DNA from: a virus | Strand: one strand, 5' to 3' | DNA: 35,604 nt | IMG/VR virus record: IMGVR_UViG_3300024353_000200 | Coordinates: 1-35,604 of that record | Part shown: positions 6,794 through 12,740 of the stretch, in pieces | Layout: each line of letters starts with the position of its first letter | Numbering within the stretch: the first letter of the stretch is position 1 | Program-made: the position numbers and the translations under genes | The notes under the pieces: generated by a model | What the model was told of the DNA's origin: nothing | Database searches by the model: none | Seen by the model: the letters and a program-made list of their open reading frames with translations, nothing else

Positions 6794-8329
6794 ATGACCG
6801 TAAGCAACATGACACTTCTAGCGTACGACCAAATGGAAATAGGTAGAACCAAAATCGTTGAGGAAAACAAACGCTTTCTAAAGATAGCAGCTGTCATAAG
6901 CAAAGTCGGCGTCTACAAATACCCTGAAGGCATGGCTTTGAAAAGCGCAGGTGAACTACGGAAAGCCGTCAGGTCGGCTCGCTACGCAAAAATAACCCTG
7001 GGCGATCACCCTGCAGGGAAGATCATAATGAGCCAAGATCAGATTTTCGGCGGACTGGAGAAGCCGTTTTTCGACGGGAACAAAATGCGGAGCGTATTGA
7101 GCTTTGACAAACAAGTCGTGCCTGAAGCAACTCTGAAGATACTTCGGTCTGGTGACTCGAAAGACCTCAGCATCGGCTTCTACTACATTGCTGACTGGTC
7201 ACCCGGCTGGCACCGTGACGTCAACACGGATAAGCCTATAAAATACGACTTTCGCATGACAAACATTATGATCGACCATGTTGTCGCTGCGATGAACCCG
7301 AACCTTCACGGCCGCTGCACTTTCCCCAGCTGCGGGATTGGAGTCGACACAATAATGAAACGTTTCAGCGTTGCAGAGGACAAAGTTGAGAAAAGGGGAG
7401 CTCAATGGTGCGTGATCCACTGCAGCGGTCCGGACACTGGAAAACCAATAAAATGTTTTCCCACGGAAGCTGAAGCTCAAGCTATGCACAGGGCAATTCA
7501 AGCTAGGAAAAACGCCGGGCAAGCTGATCTTTTCGTGGCATTGAACAGCTTCAAAATAGAGTTAGATTCGTTGACTCCTGAAAGTCGAATGTTACTTTTC
7601 GGGGATACTGAACAACCCTCTAAAGAATGGATGGGCGGTTGTAAATCCAAAGCCAGTAGCTTCGCAGATAACCCCAGCGCCTTCTGCGGCTGGGTGTTCT
7701 ATCATGGAACTCCAGAATTGAAGCGAAGCTTTGGCAGTTCAAGCGTATCACAAGGAGAAGAAAAGAAATTGAGTCAAGAAGAATCGGCATACGCAAAATG
7801 CGTGCGTGAAAAGGTAGAAGGCGGCATGACGGACGAGGAAGCACGAGAAGCCTGCAGAGAACATAAGACAGACCAAGACGAATCCGCATACGAGAAATGC
7901 CTGATTGAAAAGAAGGCGGAAGGCATGTCAAAAGAGGATGCGGAATCAGCATGTGAAGCGTTGAAGCCTGCAGCTGCAGATCAGGACGAACCTAAAGAAA
8001 AGACGCCATGGCAACTATGCCTCCAGCAGGAAATGGCATCGGGCAAAACCAAGGAACAAGCTCGTATGGCATGCAAAGAGAAGGGTTTGAAGGGACCAAC
8101 GACACAAGAGCAGGATCAGGATCCTGTAGCTCAGCCAGTTGAAAGCGTAGAAGTCCTGCCAACACCGCTCGAGACGTGTATTGCTACTCGGATGGAAGCT
8201 CATGGCGAAGACGAGGCCACAGCTAAGAAATGGTGCGAAGACGACGCTGCAGGACTACATCAACCAGTATCCACAATCGTCGACAACATCGAAAGGCTGA
8301 AAGCTAAAAAACAAGCATTGACCAGGTAG
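6794..8329 (+). CDS. Prohead protease (DUF2213-like) with Cys-repeat C-terminal region
   Basis: About 511 residues from ATG 6794, chosen because GGAGA at 6781-6785 lies 8 nt upstream; a TTG at 6779 is also open. The first 190 residues resemble DUF2213-type phage proteases: KIAAVISKVGVYKY, GDHPAGK, and SKDLSIGFYYIADW (a catalytic-core-like serine strand). Then come WCVIHCSGPDTGKPIKCFPT with EAQAMHRAIQARKN, and GGCKSKASSFADNPSAFCGW, short cysteine modules seen in other phage head proteins. The C-terminus has four helical repeats with paired cysteines, three CX17C and one CX18C (about residues 338-500). The protease would mature capsid, and the repeat tail may act as a built-in scaffold. A T-run follows the gene. 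Confidence 0.75.
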   Translation: MTVSNMTLLAYDQMEIGRTKIVEENKRFLKIAAVISKVGVYKYPEGMALKSAGELRKAVRSARYAKITLGDHPAGKIIMSQDQIFGGLEKPFFDGNKMRSVLSFDKQVVPEATLKILRSGDSKDLSIGFYYIADWSPGWHRDVNTDKPIKYDFRMTNIMIDHVVAAMNPNLHGRCTFPSCGIGVDTIMKRFSVAEDKVEKRGAQWCVIHCSGPDTGKPIKCFPTEAEAQAMHRAIQARKNAGQADLFVALNSFKIELDSLTPESRMLLFGDTEQPSKEWMGGCKSKASSFADNPSAFCGWVFYHGTPELKRSFGSSSVSQGEEKKLSQEESAYAKCVREKVEGGMTDEEAREACREHKTDQDESAYEKCLIEKKAEGMSKEDAESACEALKPAAADQDEPKEKTPWQLCLQQEMASGKTKEQARMACKEKGLKGPTTQEQDQDPVAQPVESVEVLPTPLETCIATRMEAHGEDEATAKKWCEDDAAGLHQPVSTIVDNIERLKAKKQALTR

Positions 8330-8344
8330 CGCTCGCACAGTCCC

Positions 8345-8351
8345 TTTTTTT
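8345..8351 (+). terminator. T7 run, probable archaeal terminator
   Basis: Seven consecutive Ts 16 nt past the protease stop. Archaeal polymerase terminates at T-rich stretches without needing a hairpin. This would end the terminase-to-protease unit before the capsid unit. Confidence 0.5.
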
Positions 8352-8369
8352 CACGGTCACACAGTTGAC

Positions 8370-8512
8370 ACCTACAGAGAGCTAGGTATGAGGCTTTCCC
8401 TAGTGGACAACAAGCTAGGCTTCGGAACGTATTCCGAACGTCGTTATAAACGGCTTTGGAATGCATTCCTTAAAGTCGGTTGTTCACGCCTACGCGGGCG
8501 TGGCTAAAGAAC
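8370..8512 (+). other. Hairpin-rich leader ahead of the scaffold-capsid genes
   Basis: Five perfect stems stand in about 140 nt: 8370-8373/8384-8387, 8399-8403/8415-8419, 8421-8427/8432-8438 (7 bp, CGTA loop), the palindrome 8458-8469, and 8485-8490/8497-8502 (6 bp), with flanking GTTC/GAAC adding an outer clamp. A TTATAAAC at about 8444-8451 could be a TATA box, which would make the last two stems part of a 5' leader for the capsid operon. The alternative is a small structured RNA. No ORF fits here. Confidence 0.5.
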
Positions 8513-8540
8513 TCCGCAACAAACTTAGGAGAGAAACTAT

Positions 8541-9026
8541 TTGCCTAAAAAGAAAATTCAAAAGGATGCAACACCTCAAAGGGTAAAACCAACAGTAGAT
8601 AGCCCCATGGCTCATTCGATTGCGATTGACAGGTTGACCTTGAAAAATGCCAAGCTTGAAACTGCACTTGATGCTGTATCCCTCGAGCTTGTAGCAGCAA
8701 AGGATGCACTCAAGAAAATTGAATCAGGCTACAACGCTGAAGTCGCAACTAAACTAATGATGGACATTCAAATGGTTCTAGACATCAGCGACGATGAACG
8801 AGACAAGCTCTGCCACGGCAAAAACGATGAAGACCTTTCCCTAATGCTGGAGAACTTTGTAACGGCCACAAAGAAACGAACACCAGGGGATCCGGGCATT
8901 TTCAAGCCGATTCGAACCGGCGCTGCAGAACCCCGCAAATACGGAGACGACACAGAAAACTTCACAGTTGGATGCTTATACGGCAAATCTAGAGAGGAGA
9001 TCTTGAAGATGGGAGGCAAAATGTAA
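8541..9026 (+). CDS. Probable scaffolding / capsid-assembly protein
   Basis: 161 residues from TTG 8541, with AGGAGAG at 8527-8533 placed 7 nt upstream. Residues about 24-65 form a heptad-like coiled coil (IDRLTLKNAKLETALDAVSL and onward), flanked by a lysine-rich N-terminus. The C-terminus is extended and Gly/Pro-rich (TPGDPGIFKPIRTG). Small coiled-coil proteins directly before decoration and major capsid genes are usually internal scaffolds. No family signature is recognised, so the role rests on position and coiled coil. The stop overlaps the next start (TAATG). Confidence 0.55.
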   Translation: MPKKKIQKDATPQRVKPTVDSPMAHSIAIDRLTLKNAKLETALDAVSLELVAAKDALKKIESGYNAEVATKLMMDIQMVLDISDDERDKLCHGKNDEDLSLMLENFVTATKKRTPGDPGIFKPIRTGAAEPRKYGDDTENFTVGCLYGKSREEILKMGGKM

Positions 9027-9520
9027 TGCCGGGCTTAGTCGTTCCAACTAATCAAGTAATGTGTCTAGGGAAGGCTTTTCGGGTCGAAATGAAAGTGGGT
9101 GCGAACGCAACCCCTGCCAAAATGCTCCCGGGATTCCTAGTTATTCTGGACACCACCCTCGACCAGGTGAAAGAAGCTGGAGCAAAAGCACATGGCATTC
9201 TCGGAGTCATCGACGTTGACGCTGAACACACCATAGGGGATCCCTATGACAACGGTGACGACTCAGTCGGCGACAACGTGCCGATACTTATTCCTTACGA
9301 CGGTTCAATCCTAGCTTTAATGTTCTTAGCCAACGAAGACCTTGTCCAAGGCGACACAGTTGTTTCAGCCGCAGACGGCAAAATCGCTGAAGCCGCAGTA
9401 GCAGCTCTCGGAAGTCAAGGTGACATCGTAGGATATGCTTGGTGCACAGAATCCGGCGCAGCCGACAAACGAGTGCTTATTCGCTGGCACTTGACTCCTG
9501 AAGGCAAAGCCGTCGCTTAA
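9026..9520 (+). CDS. Head decoration / cement protein
   Basis: 164 residues, predominantly beta, with alternating hydrophobic strands (FLVILDTTL, HGILGVIDV, VPILIPYDGSILALMFL, GDIVGYAWC). The late segment VQGDTVVSAADGKIAEAA resembles the conserved turn in DUF2190/structural-cement proteins, which sit on capsid exteriors and stabilise expanded shells. It lies directly upstream of the major capsid gene, as in many tailed phages. The start ATG overlaps the preceding stop by one base. Head structural class is likely; the exact family is uncertain. Confidence 0.65.
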   Translation: MPGLVVPTNQVMCLGKAFRVEMKVGANATPAKMLPGFLVILDTTLDQVKEAGAKAHGILGVIDVDAEHTIGDPYDNGDDSVGDNVPILIPYDGSILALMFLANEDLVQGDTVVSAADGKIAEAAVAALGSQGDIVGYAWCTESGAADKRVLIRWHLTPEGKAVA

Positions 9521-9532
9521 TAGGTGACTAAC

Positions 9533-10429
9533 ATGCGAGGAATACGAAGAGTCGGAACAGCCACAGCTGTTTTGACAGACGAAGAAATGAACTACATCGA
9601 CGAAAAAGTTGTCGAAACCATCCGACCCTTGCTGATCGGACGACAACTATTCCCCTCACACGGCCTTGGACACGCAGGCTTCAGAACAGTCACATTCTAC
9701 ACTGAAGGCGAAATGAGCGCCGCCATAATGGACATGGAAGCCCAGCAGGAGAGCATGGATCGTGTGCCATTAGCTCCGCATACGGTCACGGTTCCAGTTC
9801 TCCACAAAGAAACCCGGTTGTTCTGGCGAGATCTCGAGATGAAACGAAAATCCGGACAGCCTATAGACGTTGCGCACGCCAAAAATGCGGGTCGGCGAGT
9901 TGCAGAAATGGAAGACTTGTTCCTGCTCACAGGAGATCATACTGGTGTCAACTACTTAGGTGTCGAAGGATTATCAACTGCGACCGGACGCTTAACGGGT
10001 GCCGGTGGCGATTGGGTGCAAGCAGGCACATCTTACAACTGTCTAACATACATTGCCACAGCCATCGCAGCACTAGAAGCAGCAGGACACTACGGTCCCT
10101 ACAAACTGATTTTACCCACTGCATTCAACGCTGAACTAAGAACTGCACACCCGGACTTGGATCAATGGCTGTTCAAAAGCGTCGGCGACCTAATTGGCGG
10201 AGTCGAAAACATCTTAGTCAGCCCAAGCCTGAAAGCAGCTGACGGCGTTGCTGACAGCGCCTTAGTTGTAGAACCAGGCGAGGGAAACTTTGACTTGTTA
10301 CTCGGCGAAGACGCACATACCATAAACTTCCCTGAGAAGGGCGGAAACATATGGCTTAGTGTGCGTGAGGTTGTTGCTCCACGAATTAGACGTCCAAAAG
10401 CAATCTACGAAATCACGGCCTTAACGTAG
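9533..10429 (+). CDS. Major capsid protein, encapsulin-like HK97 fold
   Basis: 298 residues from ATG 9533. AGGTGA at 9522-9527 sits 5 nt upstream, so I prefer this over GTG 9524. The pattern matches family-1 encapsulin/linocin M18-type proteins across its length. An N-terminal LTDEEMNYIDEKVVETIRPL helix leads into GRQLFPSHGLGHAG and a basic-acidic E-loop-like region. The P-domain helix (AGRRVAEMEDLFLLTGDHTG) follows, then GHYGPYKLILPTAF with AELRTAHPD, NILVSPSLK, DLLLGEDAHTI, and the terminal strand VREVVAPRIRRPKAIYEI. Encapsulins are thought to descend from such viral capsid proteins. Here it lies beside portal, protease and terminase, so it forms the icosahedral shell of a true virion. Confidence 0.85.
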   Translation: MRGIRRVGTATAVLTDEEMNYIDEKVVETIRPLLIGRQLFPSHGLGHAGFRTVTFYTEGEMSAAIMDMEAQQESMDRVPLAPHTVTVPVLHKETRLFWRDLEMKRKSGQPIDVAHAKNAGRRVAEMEDLFLLTGDHTGVNYLGVEGLSTATGRLTGAGGDWVQAGTSYNCLTYIATAIAALEAAGHYGPYKLILPTAFNAELRTAHPDLDQWLFKSVGDLIGGVENILVSPSLKAADGVADSALVVEPGEGNFDLLLGEDAHTINFPEKGGNIWLSVREVVAPRIRRPKAIYEITALT

Positions 10430-10436
10430 TTCGTCC

Positions 10437-10496
10437 GCAAGAGCTTTCTTGCACGTTTCTGGAGCTGGCTCTGGAAACGGATTTACCCCCCTTTTC
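10437..10496 (+). terminator. Double hairpin followed by pyrimidine tract after the capsid gene
   Basis: Stem 10437-10442/10447-10452 (6 bp, GCTT loop) is followed by stem 10454-10459/10474-10479 (6 bp) and then a C6T4 tract. It may be a 3' processing or stability element, or an attenuator that lowers downstream expression relative to the highly expressed capsid gene. Confidence 0.5.
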
Positions 10497-10527
10497 TAGG
10501 GAAATCAACCATCTGCGAGATGATTTT

Positions 10528-10719
10528 ATGACTGAAGAAAAGAACCCACACGACATAATCGAACTCATTGGCAAGCCGAAACCGTGGCGTCAACGAGCCA
10601 GCATTATTCTGATCCAGCTGTGGGAAGACAGGCGCTACACTAAATGGCTCTTAGCTAGCCTGTTCACACTCGACGTCTTCATCATAGGCTTGCTTCTCAA
10701 AATCGTCTTTAACGTTTAA
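10528..10719 (+). CDS. Small single-span membrane protein
   Basis: 63 residues from ATG 10528, preceded by GAGATGAT. The N-terminal half is polar and basic (KPWRQRASI), and residues about 40-61 form one transmembrane helix (WLLASLFTLDVFIIGLLLKIVF). Positive residues before the helix predict a cytoplasmic N-terminus. A membrane mini-protein inside a head operon could be a holin-like pore former or a virion/entry factor. Nothing in the sequence decides between them. Confidence 0.65.
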   Translation: MTEEKNPHDIIELIGKPKPWRQRASIILIQLWEDRRYTKWLLASLFTLDVFIIGLLLKIVFNV

Positions 10720-10734
10720 TGGAGGTGACAGACA

Positions 10735-11001
10735 ATACCCAAAAACATCAAGGTTCGCATAATAGATAAGGTCGGCGCATGGTACCACCCGAATGCAAGT
10801 GGTCAAATGGTCAAATATGTGCCAGGCGACGTTTTGGAAGTTCCAGAACGTTTCTTCCGAACTGACATCATGGAAAAAGTTTTGCCGCCTGCTCCGAAGC
10901 CTACGCCTGAAGAGGTAGAGATCCCGACAGAAACAGAAAAGCCGGACGAAATTCCTGAAGTTGCAGAGCCTAAAAAGGAGCCTAAGAAGAGACGATTCTA
11001 G
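10735..11001 (+). CDS. Small virion-region protein, apparent ATA start
   Basis: The frame is open from 10729, just after an in-frame TGA (10726-10728), and continues as PKNIKVRIIDKVGAWYHPNA into the ATG-initiated part (10807). The upstream part is clearly protein-like and a near-perfect ribosome site, GGAGGTGA at 10721-10728, lies exactly 6 nt before ATA 10735. Initiation at ATA (or a genomic ATG misread as ATA) is therefore more credible than at ATG 10807, which lacks a site. The product is 88 residues: a small beta domain (WYHPNASGQMVKYVPGDVLE) and a Pro/Glu/Lys tail. Function unknown; it resembles short phage proteins with an SH3-like barrel encoded near capsid genes. Confidence 0.7.
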   Translation: MPKNIKVRIIDKVGAWYHPNASGQMVKYVPGDVLEVPERFFRTDIMEKVLPPAPKPTPEEVEIPTETEKPDEIPEVAEPKKEPKKRRF

Positions 11002-11008
11002 AAATGCC

Positions 11009-11101
11009 GCAAACAGGTTGTTTGCTGGCGCCAGGAGATCCTCGAGTAATCCAGTTTCCGTATTTTATGCGCTGCTAGATCGCCACTTGACGATTTAGCA
11101 G
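11009..11101 (+). other. Two strong intergenic hairpins
   Basis: Stem 11009-11015/11019-11025 is 7 bp. Stem 11072-11082/11091-11101 is 11 bp with one G-T wobble and an 8-nt loop. They lie in the 126-nt gap before a short gene and flank a partial copy of the intergenic CCAG..CTCGAG element. Possible RNA processing or regulatory structure. Confidence 0.5.
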
Positions 11102-11127
11102 AGACGTGGTAAAATGGAGAAACCACT

Positions 11128-11277
11128 TTGGAAGAGAAGTTGAAAACCGGAAAAGTAATCGTCAAGGTTACGAAGCGGAGGGTCGGAGAGGACAAGCCTT
11201 ACGAGGTCGAAGTCACCGAGCATGAAGTCGACGTAAGCATGCTTCCTCGACGCCCGAAACGTCGTACGGAGAAATAA
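11128..11277 (+). CDS. Very small basic protein
   Basis: 49 residues from TTG 11128, with GGAGA at 11115-11119 upstream. It is rich in Lys/Arg and Val/Glu (KTGKVIVKVTKRRVGEDKPY), predicted as two or three beta strands, and ends with a basic cluster (PRRPKRRTEK). Spacing to the next gene is 5 nt. Codon flow matches the neighbours and both flanking genes are in the same operon, so it is probably real. No family recognised; nucleic-acid or capsid binding would fit the charge. Confidence 0.6.
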   Translation: MEEKLKTGKVIVKVTKRRVGEDKPYEVEVTEHEVDVSMLPRRPKRRTEK

Positions 11278-11282
11278 GAAAA

Positions 11283-11681
11283 ATGGTCTATTTGGAAGAA
11301 GGAATGGACGAGATCTGGAATCTCGCATGTGGCTACGGTTCAGCAGTTGCGTATGACAACACAAACGCTAGAATAGGCGTTGGAGACGATGATACTGCAG
11401 AGGACGAAACACATACAGGTCTACAGGCAGGTGTCAACAATAACTATCAAGGCATGAAAGCAGGATACCCCAAAACGCCGGGCGCCGATGCGATGGCTCA
11501 AAAAGCCGTCTTCAGAAGCGTCTTCGCAGATGGCGAGGCTGAGTTTGCATGGGAAGAGTTCGTAGTTGACAACGGTGCAGCCCGGGCTAAGGACATGCTT
11601 AGGATCGTGGCGAGCAAAGGAACTAAAGGCTCTGGAGAAGAGTGGGAAGTCGAAATCACAACGCCGCTGGCTAATCCTTAG
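11283..11681 (+). CDS. Virion structural protein
   Basis: 132 residues from ATG 11283. The pattern (NARIGVGDDDTAEDETHTGL, then NNNYQGMKAGYPKTPG, then VFRSVFADGEAEFAWEEFVV) matches a phage structural family in which a glycine-rich IGVGDG..A....T.L segment precedes an aromatic sandwich and an AnFaWnEw strand. Members are usually tail-fibre-associated or short-tail decoration proteins. It is followed by a T7 run, so it probably ends a transcript. Family-level similarity is recalled, not searched; a virion role is likely, exact position unknown. Confidence 0.6.
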   Translation: MVYLEEGMDEIWNLACGYGSAVAYDNTNARIGVGDDDTAEDETHTGLQAGVNNNYQGMKAGYPKTPGADAMAQKAVFRSVFADGEAEFAWEEFVVDNGAARAKDMLRIVASKGTKGSGEEWEVEITTPLANP

Positions 11682-11693
11682 TCACACCCACCA

Positions 11694-11700
11694 TTTTTTT
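11694..11700 (+). terminator. T7 run, probable terminator
   Basis: T-run 13 nt past the preceding stop, before the transglutaminase-like gene. It fits archaeal T-rich termination and separates the capsid unit from the fibre unit. Confidence 0.5.
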
Positions 11701-11739
11701 CTTAATTTCAAAGTTTCGTATTCACCAGTGGTAATTAGA

Positions 11740-12345
11740 ATGTGCCTGAATTTCTTCATCGACCTGTACTACGAGAGTTTGAACGACGTCAAGTACCCGA
11801 AGATCACAGTTCAACATTACTGTCGCTCGGTTCCCAAGCTTGGCAGGGTCCCCTTAGACGTTAGAACGTTCTTCACGAACCCTGCGGCTTCTGAGATCCA
11901 GAAGATCGTTGAGGCTCTGAAGGGTAGTGACGACGAGAAAGCATTAGCAGCTCTCACCTTCGTCCACGACAATATTCAGTACGTGCATGACTGGCAGCAG
12001 TTCGGCCTTGCAGAGTTTTGGATGGTCGCAGAGGAATCCTTGTTCACCAAGAAAGGCGACTGCGACGATGGCGCCATTTTACTCGCCAACATTCTTGTTG
12101 CTGCGGGCATACCTGGCTGGAAGGTTCGATTAACTGCAGGCTGGACTTTTGACCATCATGGTCATTGCTACGTCACCTACTTTTGCTCAAAAACTCGCAG
12201 GTGGGTTGCGCTCGACTGGTGCTTCCACTTTGACCGTGTACCGATCAGACATCGCCCGGACTATAAACAGTCTCAGATCTACGGTGAGGTATGGTTTAGC
12301 TGGACCCGAGATCAAGCGTATGGAAAACTTGAGGAATTAGTATGA
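11740..12345 (+). CDS. Transglutaminase-like cysteine protease-fold protein
   Basis: 201 residues from ATG 11740; a longer frame to 11566 only overlaps the previous gene. The papain-like transglutaminase core is complete: nucleophile Cys108 in KKGDCDDGAILLANIL, His142 in HHGHCYVTYF and Asp159 in RWVALDWC, preceded by the helix EKALAALTFVHDNIQYVHDW. Family members hydrolyse or cross-link peptides and amides. In a virion cassette it could process a structural protein, form isopeptide cross-links in fibres, or attack the host envelope during entry or exit. No signal peptide is visible. The stop overlaps the next ATG as ATGA. Fold and triad are clear; substrate is unknown. Confidence 0.85.
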   Translation: MCLNFFIDLYYESLNDVKYPKITVQHYCRSVPKLGRVPLDVRTFFTNPAASEIQKIVEALKGSDDEKALAALTFVHDNIQYVHDWQQFGLAEFWMVAEESLFTKKGDCDDGAILLANILVAAGIPGWKVRLTAGWTFDHHGHCYVTYFCSKTRRWVALDWCFHFDRVPIRHRPDYKQSQIYGEVWFSWTRDQAYGKLEELV

Positions 12346-12740
12346 AAATAACAATAACAACCGACGACGGAAAGGTACTCGAGTACACTCTTCCGCAAAA
12401 TAAAGATGGCGGCGAAGACATTTCAATTATTCACGGTAGACAGCCAATAATACTTAGAAAGAATGGAGAATGGTTTGGAAAAACAAGCTGGTGCAACCAT
12501 TGCGGATTATGCTGCATCCAGAAACACCCGGACTATTGGCTTTTCAAGATCAAGATGCTAAAGTTTGGCGATAAAGAAATTCCCTTCTGTGAACATGCAA
12601 GAGAACTAGTCGATGGAAAAATCATGTGCAGTGCAGGAATCCAAACCCCGCTAAACTGCATCTTAGCATACTCCCCAACTGAGAAGGTCATTCCATTTTG
12701 CAGCGTCAAATTTGAAGCGTTAAAGGAAAAAAAACCATGA
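12342..12740 (+). CDS. YkgJ-like metal-chelating Cys-cluster protein
   Basis: 132 residues from ATG 12342. It carries SWCNHCGLCCIQKHPDYW, the CxxCGxCC signature of the YkgJ/UPF0153 group of putative iron- or zinc-chelating proteins, with further cysteines in FCEHAREL, IMCSAG and PLNCILAYSP that complete the usual eight-Cys set. The N-terminus adds about 40 residues of beta sequence. It overlaps the transglutaminase-like gene by 4 nt, and the next gene overlaps its own end by 4 nt, so the three are translationally coupled. Some YkgJ-like proteins are thought to modify or bind other proteins; a joint role with the transglutaminase is a guess. Confidence 0.75.
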   Translation: MKITITTDDGKVLEYTLPQNKDGGEDISIIHGRQPIILRKNGEWFGKTSWCNHCGLCCIQKHPDYWLFKIKMLKFGDKEIPFCEHARELVDGKIMCSAGIQTPLNCILAYSPTEKVIPFCSVKFEALKEKKP

